DNA from: Maratus speciosus
Lineage: Eukaryota; Arthropoda; Arachnida; Araneae; Salticidae
Length of the DNA stretch: 64,000 nucleotides
Reading direction: 5' to 3'
Assembly (NCBI GenBank): GCA_963932465.1
Contig: OZ010791.1
Location: 152,999,915 to 153,063,914, forward strand
The translations under genes and the position numbers were made by a program. Of this stretch, positions 1-12,051 are shown in pieces (positions within the stretch are counted from its first letter, which is position 1; the number at the start of each line of letters is the position of its first letter). A model generated the notes under the pieces. The model made no database searches, had not been told where the DNA came from, and saw nothing but the letters and a program-made list of their open reading frames with translations.

Positions 1-768
1 ATGACTTTACAAAGACAATAATGGTACTTAACTTAGTTTGTAAACAGTAATTTACAATGCCATTTTATTAGGATTTTATTGTAGAACATAAAAATATCAA
101 GCTTTCCAATCATACCCTTAAATTAAACATATTAGAAATTTTATTCCCCCCCCCCCCCAAAAAAAAGAGAATTTTCTGTGGAATTGCCCCATGTTGAAAT
201 TATTACTATCTACTTAAATAAAATCCAAGTGTAGGAAAGTGTAAGTAACCCCTCCGGGTCGAACTGACCATAGCTAAACGCTAGGATAAAGAGAAACATA
301 TAATAACATATGACAACTAAAGGATAAGTTCTTCTACCTCAAATTATGTCTGTTCAGCATATTTTCTATATAAATTAACATTTCTGTAAACATTTTTTTT
401 CACACTCTTTTCAGAAATAGTGTGTATAATAACAGTGTTAGATTTACAGAAATGGTCTGAAAAAACGGAAAGCGGTTTGGTGAGCCATTCATTTTTTGAT
501 TCATTCATTTTCATAAAAAAAAAAAAAACTTTAACGCATTGAATATTTAATTTTAATGTTTCGTGAAATCTTCAGAAATTGTTTTTCACTTTGCTAATTA
601 TTATTGCAATAAATACTGCTATGGGGTGAGTCATTCACTTTTGAGACTCATTCATCAAAATTATTTGTGCTGACTGGTAACGGATGTTTAAACATCTTTG
701 TTGTTCGAAACATTGCTACGAAGATTTATCTTTATTAATCTTTGCAGAACCCTTTTATAGCTGAATCT
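1..768. other. AT-rich intergenic DNA
   Basis: A C/A tract lies at about 147-166 and an A run near 515-528. No gene, known repeat end or conserved frame is seen. Confidence 0.5.
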
Positions 769-772
769 TTAA

Positions 773-1290
773 CCCTTCTACTGACGGTACTTATAAGTAG
801 TATCATTAAAACAACTTGTTATAAAATTAATTTAATTCATCGATTATAGTAGTAATACAGTTTAGAATGAGTTATAGATGCATTATGCATTACTTTATCC
901 TGTTCCAAAAGTTACACAAAGCAAAAATATATTTAAAAGGATGATTTCTTTTCCCTTTGGATATTTTCAGCTTTCTTGGCGTTTGGGGAGGGGGGGGGGA
1001 TATTCAATCCGGAAATATTTTTATATTTCTATTGTAAGAACATTATATTTATACAATTCCTAATTCTACAAAATACTAAGAAAAATATTTAAAATAAAGA
1101 TTTGAGTGGGGTTATAAATATTGCACAAAATCCCTATAAATTCAAATTTAATGAATCCTTCTAAATCTTTTAAAATCCTTCTAAAATTTATTAAATGATT
1201 ATGTAAATCTTCTAATGTAGTTTCAAAAATTCACGAAAAATGCTTTAGAAGATAAAATTTTCCTGACTTCATAATTCAGTACATAAAGGG
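773..1290. mobile_element. piggyBac-type MITE, copy 1
   Basis: TTAA flanks lie at 769-772 and 1291-1294. The left end is CCCTTCTACTGACGGTAC and the right end is AGTACATAAAGGG. It shares CTGACGGTACTT and ATTAAAACA near the left end with the element at 6937-7471, so the two form one family. It contains a short G tract at about 989-998 and no gene. Confidence 0.7.
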
Positions 1291-1294
1291 TTAA

Positions 1295-1738
1295 ACTATT
1301 GAAGTTTAATCAAAGCAGTTTATTTCCTTTCTGGAAAGGCGTTGTTTATATTAAAGGATTGCAGATTATTTCATCGTTGAATTTTGTGAAACTTTTATTG
1401 TTGTTTAACGCTGTTTCAGTATCGTTTTAAGCAATGCCTGATGAAAAAGATGAAACACCGCTTGAACATAGACATATCTGTAGAAATCAGTTGTCATTTT
1501 TAAAATGTGCTTTTCCACAATACAAACCTTTCAATAATAAAATCTTCATGCTCTTTGTTTGTATGAAGTCTTGTGAAAATGAAACGCAGCAGATCAACAC
1601 TCCGCCCATCGGGGGGACAAGGGGTGGGGGGGGGGGTATATACTAGTATAGAAATAAAATGTATTGCAGAACAGGTGTTCGTATTAATACAGTTGCTTTG
1701 CTTTAAGTTTTCGTAAGATGCTTCCTTCTGATGCCACT

Positions 1739-1776
<38 letters not shown>

Positions 1777-2966
1777 GATATAATCGACATTTCAGTGATG
1801 TAACAACAGTCAATTTTTTTAATAATTAAAATCGATTTCATATTCAGGACTCGGGTTATAATTAAGTAGAAATTAACGGTAATATTTTTAGAACTGTGGT
1901 GGCGCTGATATGTCAGATTCTGTTTAATATCCATTTCGTGATCCGACATTCCTTTACGTCATACGTGGTATCCTCACAGTTTGAAAAGTCGAAATCGAGA
2001 ATTGTCATGTCGTGCCATGATAACACGTGACACGGAGCTGGCTGTATTCCAGCCGGGGCTCATCTTACTACTGTTTGTTTGGCCCCGAACTATCTCGGAA
2101 TCGACGTGGAGAGTAAAGAGTGAAGTACTGCGTAAGAACAACGCATATCAAGGATGTGAGCGGCTACTCTTCACTTGCGTTTTAAAAGCGTGTTCAAATC
2201 AGGATGTAATCTTTTATATTGATGGTAATCAGAGAGAGTAAATTTGAAAATGACTTTTGAAAAGCTATTGTTGGAGTGCTTCAATTTGTTGAAATAACGT
2301 CACAGAAGAATATTAACTGGATGAAAACAGAGCATGTGTGATGCATAGAAATTGTTTGAATTAGTAGACATCGCTAGTTACGAGAGATAGGATTAATTGA
2401 ATCAACCACTTTCAAGAATAAGATTATCGAGATAAACTGATTGAACTAAAGTATTCCGACGTATTAATTAATGATTGTGCCTGAAATTTTTTCTTGTTTT
2501 AACTAAATCCCATTTTTCATATAATAATTTAGAGTAGAAATACCATTTTTTAATAATATCTTAATGTTATACACACCGTTCTTCACGTTAAAAAAATTTT
2601 TTTAAAGCATTTGCCAGAAAATTTAAAATGTTCTTCTGATTAATCAGAATTAATCTTTTTCATGGACGGAATTATCTATTTCGTAGAATAGCTATGTTAA
2701 AAAATTGGCAATTAGTTTCTTGTTTAGAAGTAAACGGATTGAAGAAAAGGCAAATTTTAAATATTTCTCTCTATAATTGTTTTTCTTGATGGTATTTCTA
2801 TTGCTCCTTTTCTCATAAGTTTTCTTATAAGCTGTTTTCCCATAAGAAGAATTTAATAAAAATCTTTTGCCGTTATAGCTACAGCCGTATTCCTGCAGCA
2901 TTTAAAATACCATTCTCGTTTTTGTCATATTTATGCGCTGTTTTCTCTCTCTTAGTTTCGTTTCCA
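1295..2966. other. AT-rich intergenic DNA with a slightly GC-richer island
   Basis: 1980-2240 is less AT-rich and holds an 86-codon plus frame without recognisable motifs. The 149-codon minus frame at 1500-1949 runs through the poly-A tract as polyphenylalanine and is not credible. Confidence 0.5.
1740..1773. repeat. Poly-A run of 34
   Basis: This is an uninterrupted homopolymer. Similar runs of 25 or more lie at 7618-7648 (T), 17399-17429 (A), 34466-34490 (T), 42177-42209 (T) and 56421-56462 (A). Confidence 0.9.
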
Positions 2967-2974
2967 GTGTTGAA

Positions 2975-3100
2975 TTCAGGGGGTAGGTGACATCCCCTCC
3001 AGAAGTTTTCAGATTTTGGGTTTTCAGTGATCAAAAAGTGCAATCCCCCCTCGGAGCCACAGAAATCCCTCCCGGAGAAAAGTGTCTGAATTCAACACTA
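2975..3100. mobile_element. hAT-type MITE (CAGTGTTGAATTCAG family), copy 1
   Basis: The perfect 8-bp duplication TTCGTTTC flanks it (2967-2974 and 3101-3108). Ends are CAGTGTTGAATTCAG and CTGAATTCAACACTA. At 126 bp it is the shortest copy. The 8-bp duplication places the family in the hAT class. Confidence 0.88.
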
Positions 3101-3321
3101 TTCGTTTCTCCATTGAAAAAAAAAGCACCATGATTCAGGCTTTGAAATAACTAAATAATTGTTTTATTATGGTTATTTGTGCTTTTTTTCGTTGGTCTTA
3201 CCTATTCATTGCAGCCAAAAAAAAATTGTATTTGTTGTAAAAGAATTGATTTGAAGCGCTTTCAATGAACAACCAATTTAACCATAAAAATAGCAAATAA
3301 AGCCTTTGTGCAACAATATTA

Positions 3322-3596
3322 AAAAGCAGAAAAACCAACGTTTAAAATGCACAAATAATATATGAAAAGCAGCAAACAGCTGTTTCGAATCTACTAGCGA
3401 GATTCTTCTTCAGTGCAAAAGGAACAGCGTGCTAGAAAACAGCGTGCTAGAAAACAGCGTGCTTGGCTCAGCCTTGCTTTTTCTAGCACGCTGTTCCTTT
3501 TGCACTGAAGAAGAATCTCGCTAGTAGATTCGAAACAGCTGTTTGTTGCTTTTCATATATTATTTGTGCATTTTAAACGTTGGTTTTTCTGCTTTT
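3322..3596. repeat. Long hairpin: 118-bp arms with a 39-base loop
   Basis: Arms 3322-3439 and 3479-3596 are reverse complements with very few mismatches. Each arm contains CTGAAGAAGAATCTCGCTAG then TAGATTCGAAAC, itself a potential small stem (GAATCT/AGATTC). The loop repeats AACAGCGTGCTAG. No target duplication is evident. Confidence 0.88.
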
Positions 3597-4011
3597 CAAT
3601 TTAACCATATTAAACACTTCCTGCTTTGGCTAAGACGGATGAAAACTAACATCATCTTGCTTGCACTTCTCATGAAAGCGTGTAACATTTTGTGAATGAA
3701 ATTGCTGGCTGATGAAACATTATCTCCTTTTCGGCAAAAAAATATTCGTAAGTTGTCAAGTTACAAATCCTTGATACCTGTCTGGAATAGACGACACGAG
3801 GAGGGGGGAGGGGGGCAGTCAATAAAAATGACCGGTAGTATTTCGACCTTCGATATTGAGACTGTCGATATATGCAAACAAAACTCTTGATCGATCTCCT
3901 ATCGTGAGATGTTTCGAGGTTAAAAATTTAGCATCAACAATGGATTACTTAAACTAAACTGGTGAACGCCCTTAAGACCGTAAGTGGAGTGTGAAACAGT
4001 AGGTTCAGATG

Positions 4012-4905
4012 TTTTATTTATTTTTGAAGATCATAAAAAATTTCCTTGGAATGTCACTTACTTTTCAGTAGGGTCATTGAGGATGAATGCAGACAGAAAT
4101 CTGGTCTTTAATGTACGAGAATGAACAAGTAGATAATTTATGTACGTCGAACTTCGATCTAACGATTGCAAAGGGTCCAATGAAAGCCAACAGTATCTTT
4201 AAAGATTATAAATATTTCCTTGGAATGTTACTTACTTTTCGGTAGGGTCATTGAGGATGAACGCAGACAAAAATCTGGTCTTTAATGTAAGAGAATGAAC
4301 GAATAGATCAGTTATATATGTCGAACTTCGATTTAATGATTGCAAAGGGTCCATTGAAAGCCAACGTTATTTTTGAGGATTATAAAAAATTTCCTTGGAA
4401 TGTTACTTATTTTTCAGCAGGGTCATTGCGGATGAATGCAGACAGAAATATGGTCTTTAATGTACGAGAATGAACGAGTAGATAATTTATATACGTCGAG
4501 CTTTGATCTAACGATTGCAAAGGGTCCATTGAAAGCCAACGTTGTTTTTGAAGATCATAAAAAATTTCCTTGGAATGTTACTTATTTTTCAGTAGGGCCA
4601 TTGAGGATGAATGCAGACAGAAATCTGGTCTTTAATGTACGAGAATGAACGAATAGATCAGTTATATACGCCGAGCTTAGATTTAATGATTGCAAAGGGT
4701 ACATTGAAATCCAACCTTATTTTTAAAGATTATAAAATATTTCCTTGGAATGTCGCTTACTTTTCAGTTGGGTCATTGAGGATGAATGCAGACAGAAATC
4801 TGGTAGGTTGTTTTTAGTGCACGAGATGAATGGGTAGATAAATTGTGTGCGTCGAACTTAGATTTGGTGATAGCAAAGGGTCCATCGAATGGAAAGCCTT
4901 CGTCA
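4012..4905. repeat. 175-bp tandem repeat, five copies
   Basis: The landmark GCAGACAGAAATCTGG recurs at 4089, 4263, 4438, 4613 and 4788, with spacing of 174-175 bp. Each unit also carries TTTCCTTGGAATGT and GATTGCAAAGGGTCCA. Two overlapping 70-codon frames starting in successive units are repeat artefacts. Confidence 0.93.
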
Positions 4906-6243
4906 AATCGGGGTTATCCTTAAACCGGAAAGCACATAAGGTGTATCGAAACTGCATAAAAGTTCGTTAATAAGTTTTGAAAAAGTAGCTTACCAGTTTT
5001 ATTTAATTGAGTATTTCTAGCGCATTATATACACAATGTTATTCAAACGTCGCAAAAGAAATAATTCATTAATTCAAAAGACAATATGATGTGCAGTTTT
5101 CACTTAAATATACAGAAAGACATGCCATTTTTCGATAACAATAAAAAATATTGACAGAAAAGCTGTATTTACCACCAACTTTTTGCACTGTAGTTGGTGG
5201 CAAAAAAACAATGACATGGTAGTGAAATGCAGCACAAAACTACTGCATGTCTCTGTTTCAGATATCATGTGTCAAGAATTACAGGAGAAATACTCTTGAA
5301 TGTTCTAAAAATTACCTCTTCAGTGTTATTTTCACTAATAGCATCTTTCAAACTGAATATTGTTAATTCTAGTTGCATTGTAAAATCTGCTGTGCCTCTC
5401 AACACATTTTTGACACAAAAACAACTCTATTCAATTATTTTGGGAATAACATTTTTGTCACTAATAAAATCCCATATCATTCCATACATTTCTTTGAAGA
5501 TCACATCGAGCAACTGCTTATACTTAACGAATTATTGATTTTTTCTATGCGTGTGTTTGTGACTTTTGGATCACCTTGTAATGTAGTTAATGCAGTTAAA
5601 GAAGCAGGGATTAAATTTTTGCGCTTTTTCTTACAATAATCCTAATTAAGACAGGCAATATATTTTTTACTTTGAAAAAAAAAAAAAAAATAAATAAATA
5701 AAAATTCTCCAAATTCTCCTTTACCTTAAAAATAACCTATGTGATTTTTGTTTTCAATTGTTTTAAAATAGTTTTAAATTAAATTGTTTTTAAATGTGCA
5801 TTATTCAGTGATATATCGGCTAATGAAGAAAATTCGTTCTGAAATGGCATTCATTATCCAAAATCTCCGCTAAGAAGACCAGAAAGGGTTGAAATGACAA
5901 ATATTGATTGGATGAGGAACGCTGTAAATAATTTAGACTGTTACTTTTTGCATTTATTTATGTTTTATAGAAATAAAAAACTATTAATATAGATTAATAT
6001 ATAATAACTGTTAATAAAACTATTAATTAGAAATAAAAAAATGTTATTAAAGTTTATTATTAATTTTTGATATTTAATTTTTATACTTGTATATATTATT
6101 AATTTTTAATCTCTATCTTATTTGCATTTTTTATTTTAAATCACCACACCTAATTTGTTTTTTAATTCTTTAATATATATTTTATTTTTTGTTTATTATA
6201 TATATATTTCATATAAATGTACAGAAAGACATGCTATTTGTTC

Positions 6244-6274
<31 letters not shown>

Positions 6275-6394
6275 AGAGTAAAAGAAGATATTAAAAATGA
6301 CAGAGTTAAAGATTTAAATAATATTACAAATGATGAATTCTGAAAGAGCTGAAAGAAGAAAGAAAGAAGAGAAAGAAGAGTCTGAAAGAACTTA
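4906..6394. other. AT-rich DNA, no recognised gene
   Basis: Two overlapping plus frames (5227-5538 and 5373-5639) lack known motifs. A small stem ACCACCAACT/AGTTGGTGG lies at 5171-5200. A fragment at about 5805-5880 faintly resembles the pogo-type end near 16525. Confidence 0.45.
6241..6273. repeat. ATT trinucleotide microsatellite
   Basis: An uninterrupted run of about ten ATT units is present. Confidence 0.9.
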
Positions 6395-6402
6395 AACTCA
6401 AT

Positions 6403-6769
6403 TAGAGGTCTGCACGGGTCGGAATTTCCGGGCCCGGGCCCGGCCCGAACGAAAGCTATCTTGGCCCGGCCCGGCCCGGTGTAAAAATTGAAAGTTTGGC
6501 CCGAGTCCGGCCCGGCCCGTTTGCATTTTTACAGTTCTCGGCCCGGCCCAGCCCGTACAAAAATTAGTGAAAACAGGCCCCGCCCGGCCCGATTTAATTT
6601 CTACAAAAAAAAATACGTTTTTTCTCGACATACAATGAAGATTCTTTTAATGAATACTACGTACATATTTATGGGAAAATTTTACAGTATATTTTAGATT
6701 ACTATGTGTTAGCAAAGCAGAAAACACACAATAGTAAACATTTGGCCCGAGGCCGGGTGCAGACCTCTA
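6403..6769. mobile_element. hAT-type MITE with GC-rich CCCGG ends, short copy
   Basis: The perfect 8-bp duplication AACTCAAT flanks it (6395-6402 and 6770-6777). Inverted ends are TAGAGGTCTGCAC and GTGCAGACCTCTA. The left third is made of iterated GGCCCGGCCCG units that stand out in this AT-rich DNA. The two overlapping short frames here are chance ORFs from the iterations. It shares an AT-rich core with 13932-15250. Confidence 0.9.
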
Positions 6770-6936
6770 AACTCAATGCACAAAGCTAATAATGGATTTA
6801 TAACTTCCTTTAACTTTTCAGACACTGTTTTTATTCAATTTGTTTTATAATTCTCTTTCTGTTCAATGTTCTTCTGATTAGGTAATGCTCTTGGTTGGCT
6901 GATGCCTTCTGTTTTGCTAATGGCTATTTTCTTTAA

Positions 6937-7471
6937 CCCTTTATATTCTGACGGTACTTTGAGTACCATTAAAACACATTCAATGTAAAATTTATTTAAT
7001 TCGTCTACTAATAAAAGTAGATTGCACTTTCCATACAAAATAATTTGCTCAATCCTATTTAGAAAGCACAGTGAAACAGCCGATAAGCTCAATATCTTTT
7101 AATGGGGTTATTGTCTCAACCCTTTACCTAAGGGTAGATTTTAGCCTATTAAAAAATGTTGTATGAAAAATTTGCAACTATATACAGAACACTTCTGTGT
7201 TACAGATAGGTTCACAATGCATTTATTTATACTGTTCTTATAAGAATTATGACATTTCCATAACAGTGTTTTTTGTTAATTAATCTTATTATTCTTGTAA
7301 ATATTTTGCAAAAAGAGCTCTAACTACCGATTTATTAAATCAGTTTTAATTAAAAAATTTATCTAAAAATCGAAATATTGTTATTTGTGTTGTTCTGGAT
7401 ATCTTAACCATTAACGTAAATAATTATTCAGGTGAAGAAATTTTTTTATTCAAAATTCAGGATATAAGGGG
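6937..7471. mobile_element. piggyBac-type MITE, copy 2
   Basis: TTAA flanks lie at 6933-6936 and 7472-7475. Termini are CCCTTTATATTCTGA and TCAGGATATAAGGGG, which are inverted repeats with few mismatches. The left sub-end matches 773-1290. The 85-codon minus-strand frame across its left end is not a gene. Confidence 0.72.
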
Positions 7472-7475
7472 TTAA

Positions 7476-7615
7476 CTTGTCCCTTTCCCTTCCATTTTCT
7501 TTCAGTCTTGATCCTGCCTTCCAAGTGGTAGCACGTCTTCTTTGCGCCTGAAGAAGAACAACAAAATTCTTTCGAAAAGTCTAGCGCATTTCTAAATTTT
7601 ATGATTTATTAAGAA

Positions 7616-7649
<34 letters not shown>

Positions 7650-9272
7650 TCTTTATTGTATTACACCATTTTATTTTTAAAAATGGCAAAGCCATTTTCG
7701 TGCTTTGGCAAAGATATTCATATGTAATTAATCGCTTTATTTTATCCAGTCAGTCTTACTGTTGCAAATTCGAAGGCTTCAACACACAATTCACCTCCAA
7801 ACAAATCCCTTCTAACAAAGTCGTTCCCTGCAAAGAAAAGTATAATTAACCTTCATCTTTCCTTTATTATATCAGTTTTAGCTTTTGCAAACAATCCTCT
7901 CCTCACCCCTTAGATGAAGTCTTACTTTAAAAGCATTATTATAAGAGCATCGAAGATAGTAAAAATAACGGAGCTAAAGATTTAAATATTACAAATGATG
8001 AATTCTGCAAAGCACTCAAACTGATTAGACCAAACTACTGATGGATTTAGGAGATATCTATATTGAAGGTCAATAAATAAATATATATGTTATTTTTTTG
8101 TACATTTCGATTTTGTTTAAATTTAGTCTTAAAATGTTGTGGTATGTAAATGACTGACCGAAGATTTGCTAAGTCAGTATTTAGAAATCCAAAAGAATTT
8201 TAGAGTTTTGTATGTTTTGTATTAAAGCATATTTTTACATCTTTGATAAACTATAACATGATCCCAATTAATTTTCGGTCATTACACATGTTCAGTCCAT
8301 CAATATTTTAATTAAAAAAATCTTTTTTAAATAACTGATAGGGGAATTGTAATTTTCCAAAATAATAATTAAGTTGAAATGTAGCATGATTTAACGCTGT
8401 CGTCTTTAAACTAAAGTTGAAAAAAAGTTCGGCAAAACTACTAGTTTACAATATCAACAGTTCTTTTAGTAACTGGAAGGGATTGTTTTCTTATTTTGAA
8501 GTAAGTAATGAGTTGAATAATACACCGAAGGTTAGTTATGCTTGTTAGTTACCGCTACTTGACACTATCAATCATGCGTTTTACTTCTGTCCTTACGTAA
8601 GCAAATTCTTTGTTGCATAACGTGTTGTTAGCACTCTAAAACAATAAAACGTTATTAATATTCACCGTGACTTAACCTTGACTAATTTATTTTTATGTAA
8701 TTAAACCATCTTAAATAAAATAAAATGCGGTTCACACAAACAAAAGTCAATAAATGCATATATTTCTCTTTTTTTCTCAGTTCTATTATCAACAAATTAT
8801 TTTGATAAAAGATATGCATTAAGTAACCTCTGACTTATAAAATGGTTCAAAAAACATATTTAATACCGCGTATGTTTGAGAATGACGCGTAATGAGAAAC
8901 CTTTGTGTTTTAATTTTTTAAACGCATGACTTGTATAAGACAAAATCAGTAGTTTTAGAATATTGTAGGTACAAGCAAACCCACTCGCAGTTGTCCATGG
9001 AAACCCCATGGGCTTCCCATGTAAAATAAGCAAAAATGAAATAGCTTAAAGCATAGACATTTACAAACGACCATATCTAAAATGGTCATCCTCACTATAA
9101 CGGGACCCTGTTCGGTTGATGCCCATAAACCACGAACACAGCAATAGCTATAAGGAGAGGGAGGGGGCTTCCTTATAACAAGATCCCGTACACTTCCCGT
9201 TCATAAAAAAATAAATGCCTTATCATTACAATTGATTTGACTATTTCGGGCTTTCAGTACATGAAATTTTCG
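7476..9272. other. AT-rich DNA, no recognised gene
   Basis: A T run lies at 7618-7648. CTGAAGAAGAACAAC...TTTCGAAAAG occurs at 7541-7580 (see findings). Nothing else is identifiable. Confidence 0.45.
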
Positions 9273-9276
9273 TTAA

Positions 9277-9486
9277 CCCTTTGAGTTCAGGGAGTGAATT
9301 TCTTCAGAATGCCCAAATATCACATTGGCACCAGTATTTTGAAAACAACAAATTCGGCTTATAATATACACGAAAAAAATGAATTAATCTATTTTCAACT
9401 AAATTTGGTTGGCTATTCCGTTGCCAATGTGACATTTGGAGATTAAAATTAAATTAGAAGAAATTCACCCATCAAAGCTCAAAGGG
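9277..9486. mobile_element. piggyBac-type foldback MITE, 210 bp
   Basis: The left flank is TTAA (9273-9276); the right flank has decayed to TTCT. Long inverted ends begin CCCTTTGAGTTCAGGGAGTG and continue inward through GTGAATTTCTTC and a CACATTGGCA / TGCCAATGTG pair. A half-copy of its right side, ending GGGG then TTAA, lies at about 13820-13897. Confidence 0.7.
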
Positions 9487-10424
9487 TTCTTCACTTGGTC
9501 AGTGGTAAAAAGAAGAAATGAGGACGTGAATTTCAAAACTCGTCTTATCAAAAAAAATTTTTTTAGATCGAGTTTTCTCTCTTAATCTATTCTATTGGTG
9601 AATCTGCATCGAAACAAAAACTACAATCTGTAAAAAAACTAGTTTTATCGTGTATTTCTAGCATTGTAAAATCTTGGTTTACAATGAAAACCAATGGCCG
9701 CAGTCAGATTTTTCTCGCGATTTCCCAAAATTTGATTTTCTGGATAAGGAGAGTTTTAAAACTAAAGTCCTCAAACATAAATCACGGGGAACCAATGAGA
9801 ATCGTAAAGCAAATACTTTCGTGATACGTATATCACGACACACTAATTGAGAAACATTAATCAAACTCGTTAAAAAGTAACATTTGGGTTATTCTGTGTC
9901 AATTGGCCTGCAGTCTCTTGCTTGACCCCCTTCAATTTTTATGTAATTACTACAGGACATACATATATATAGTATATTGGCATCTCAAAACTGTCAGAGT
10001 CAGAAGTAGTATAGTCTGTCACCAGGTGGTCCTTCTCTGAAGTTCACGATTTCAAAGTCGCAGAAAAACGATTAAACCACCAAGTTTGTCTTCTTATTGC
10101 TCATGATACAGGAACCCTTACTTATTGAAAATATGTGATCTAGTACAATTTTTTGTGCTGAAAAATATAATTGCAGTATTAAAGATGAGAAATTAATACA
10201 TTCATCATTATTTGGACTCTATTCGCAACTATATCCGCAGTAGAAATTGATTCTAAAAATGTTTGAAGAGCCCCAAAATTAAACAAAAGTTTTCTTGTCA
10301 ATCAAAGTGTATTTTTTCCAATAATTACTAACGATAATGGAATCAGAAGTGCTCCTATTGAGATATTAGATTCTGAAAATGCAATTTAATTTATGAAATT
10401 TTTTTTAAGGAATTTCAAAGATAC

Positions 10425-10836
10425 GGTTCCAAGGAATCAGCTGAATTTTTCAAAGCTTATGCCCTATATATTTTTACATACTTTAACACAGGGATTTCTT
10501 TAAATTGACTGTAATTATAATTTTATTATGTTTACTGCAAACTATTAAAAAAAATTGCATAAATGACCCTTTGTCTTATAAACTATACAAGATACACCTT
10601 TGAAATTTCTAACACACGTTTTTCAATTATATGTATATAGTTTAACACAAGCTTTTGTAATTTGAAGTTTCGCTATTTTTTTTTATGAATTTTTAAATTT
10701 TATTTTTCTCTATAGCTTGCAGTAAAAATCATAAAATTATAATTACAGCCAATTTCAAGCAATCCCTGTGTTAAAGTATGTAAAAATATATAGGAATAAG
10801 CTTTGAATATTTCAGATGATTCCTTGGAACAGTTCC
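10425..10836. repeat. Inverted repeat with ~120-bp arms
   Basis: Arms about 10425-10546 and 10714-10836 match as reverse complements through TTCCAAGGAATCA, TATATATTTTTACATACTTT and ACTGTAATTATAATTTTAT, with scattered differences. It is probably a decayed foldback element. The 79-codon minus frame here is not a gene. Confidence 0.7.
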
Positions 10837-11549
10837 TGAGATAAAGGGTCATCAATATGGCAAATTTAACATTGACAAGATACAAGTGTCCAAACGCCTT
10901 TAAGCAGGAGAGAATCAACTTCATCAGCTTTAATGACATATTTTTAGATAATTAATTTGTAAAGCGACAAACTTTTAAAGTAATTTACTGTGTAGTTACA
11001 GCTTTTTAAAGTAAAGTCAAACTCACCGGAAAGGCCATATGGCCTACTCTGAGGCTAAGTAATGGTGAAAGTATTAATTTATGATCTTTAATACTGCATT
11101 TATGTTTTTCAACACAAAAAGATGTACTAGATTACGTATTTTGAATAACTACAGTTTCTTATATCATGGACAAACTTGGTGATTTGGTCATTTTCTGTGA
11201 CTGTCAAATAATGACCTTTACAGAAGGACCTCTGATGACCCAACTGTACAACTTCTGAGTCTGACAGTCTGCAGATGGCCATCTTAGAGATGTATGTATG
11301 GTTGTTTTTTTTTTGTTGTTGTTTTTTTTTTGGTTTTTTTTTTTTTTTTTTTTTACGATTGCACCAAAATTGAATGGACCGAGCAGAAACCGTATCCAAA
11401 TATAGGCTACTCAACATGGAATGATCCATTTACGAAACTTTACTATCTTTCTAACCCACGTATGGATAAGGACACCCTTAGAAGGACGGGTTTCACCTCT
11501 AATGTTTTAATCCTATAACTAAGCAAACATAACACTCGAAATGTCATAA

Positions 11550-11880
11550 TGAATACTTTTTTACCCTTTTCTTTTCTACGCAATGTTGTCGCAGCGATGA
11601 AGCAACTCATTATGCCGATTAAACAATGACTCATAAATATGAACAAGACATCTGCAAAAAAGAACGTTCTTTTCTTTTCCCTTTTGTCTGTTCATATCGA
11701 GTACCGAGAAAATTCTTTCGAACAACTTCATGGGCTCTTCAATATACTCTTGTTAGGTACTTTTTTTTTTTTTCATTACAAAATCTGTAATTCGTTTGGC
11801 ATTTTATCATAGACAATGCCACGTTTCTATTATCGTTTAATAAATATTAATTTTGAATATTGTTTATGCATAACTGAAAA
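11550..11880. repeat. Dispersed segment A of a five-member family
   Basis: It shares TGTCGCAGCGATGAAGCA, ATTAAACAATGACTCATAAA, TACCGAGAAAA and GAATAAATATTAA-like phrases with 15600-16110 and with the split copy at 20705-20790/22449-22850. All are in the same orientation. The function is unknown. Confidence 0.72.
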
Positions 11881-12051
11881 AGCTTTATTCTCTTAAAAGC
11901 TACTTATACAACGCGACGGGAGAAATGAGAAAACAGTATACAGAGTGTTCCAAAATTCGACCGATAAATTAAGAGGATAATAGAAAGCATGAAGAAGATG
12001 AAAAATTACCATAGAACATGGGATCGCAAACCACGTATTTAATCAAAAATA

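Noticed and set aside
1500..1949. 149-codon minus-strand frame
   Set aside because: It reads through a 34-base homopolymer as polyphenylalanine and shows no domain or codon bias.
5171..5200. Small hairpin as a bacterial-type terminator
   Set aside because: The genome is eukaryotic, no gene lies upstream, and a short stem of this kind is expected by chance.
6398..6697. Overlapping frames rich in Gly-Arg-Ala-Pro on both strands
   Set aside because: They arise from the iterated GGCCCG units of a hAT MITE end.
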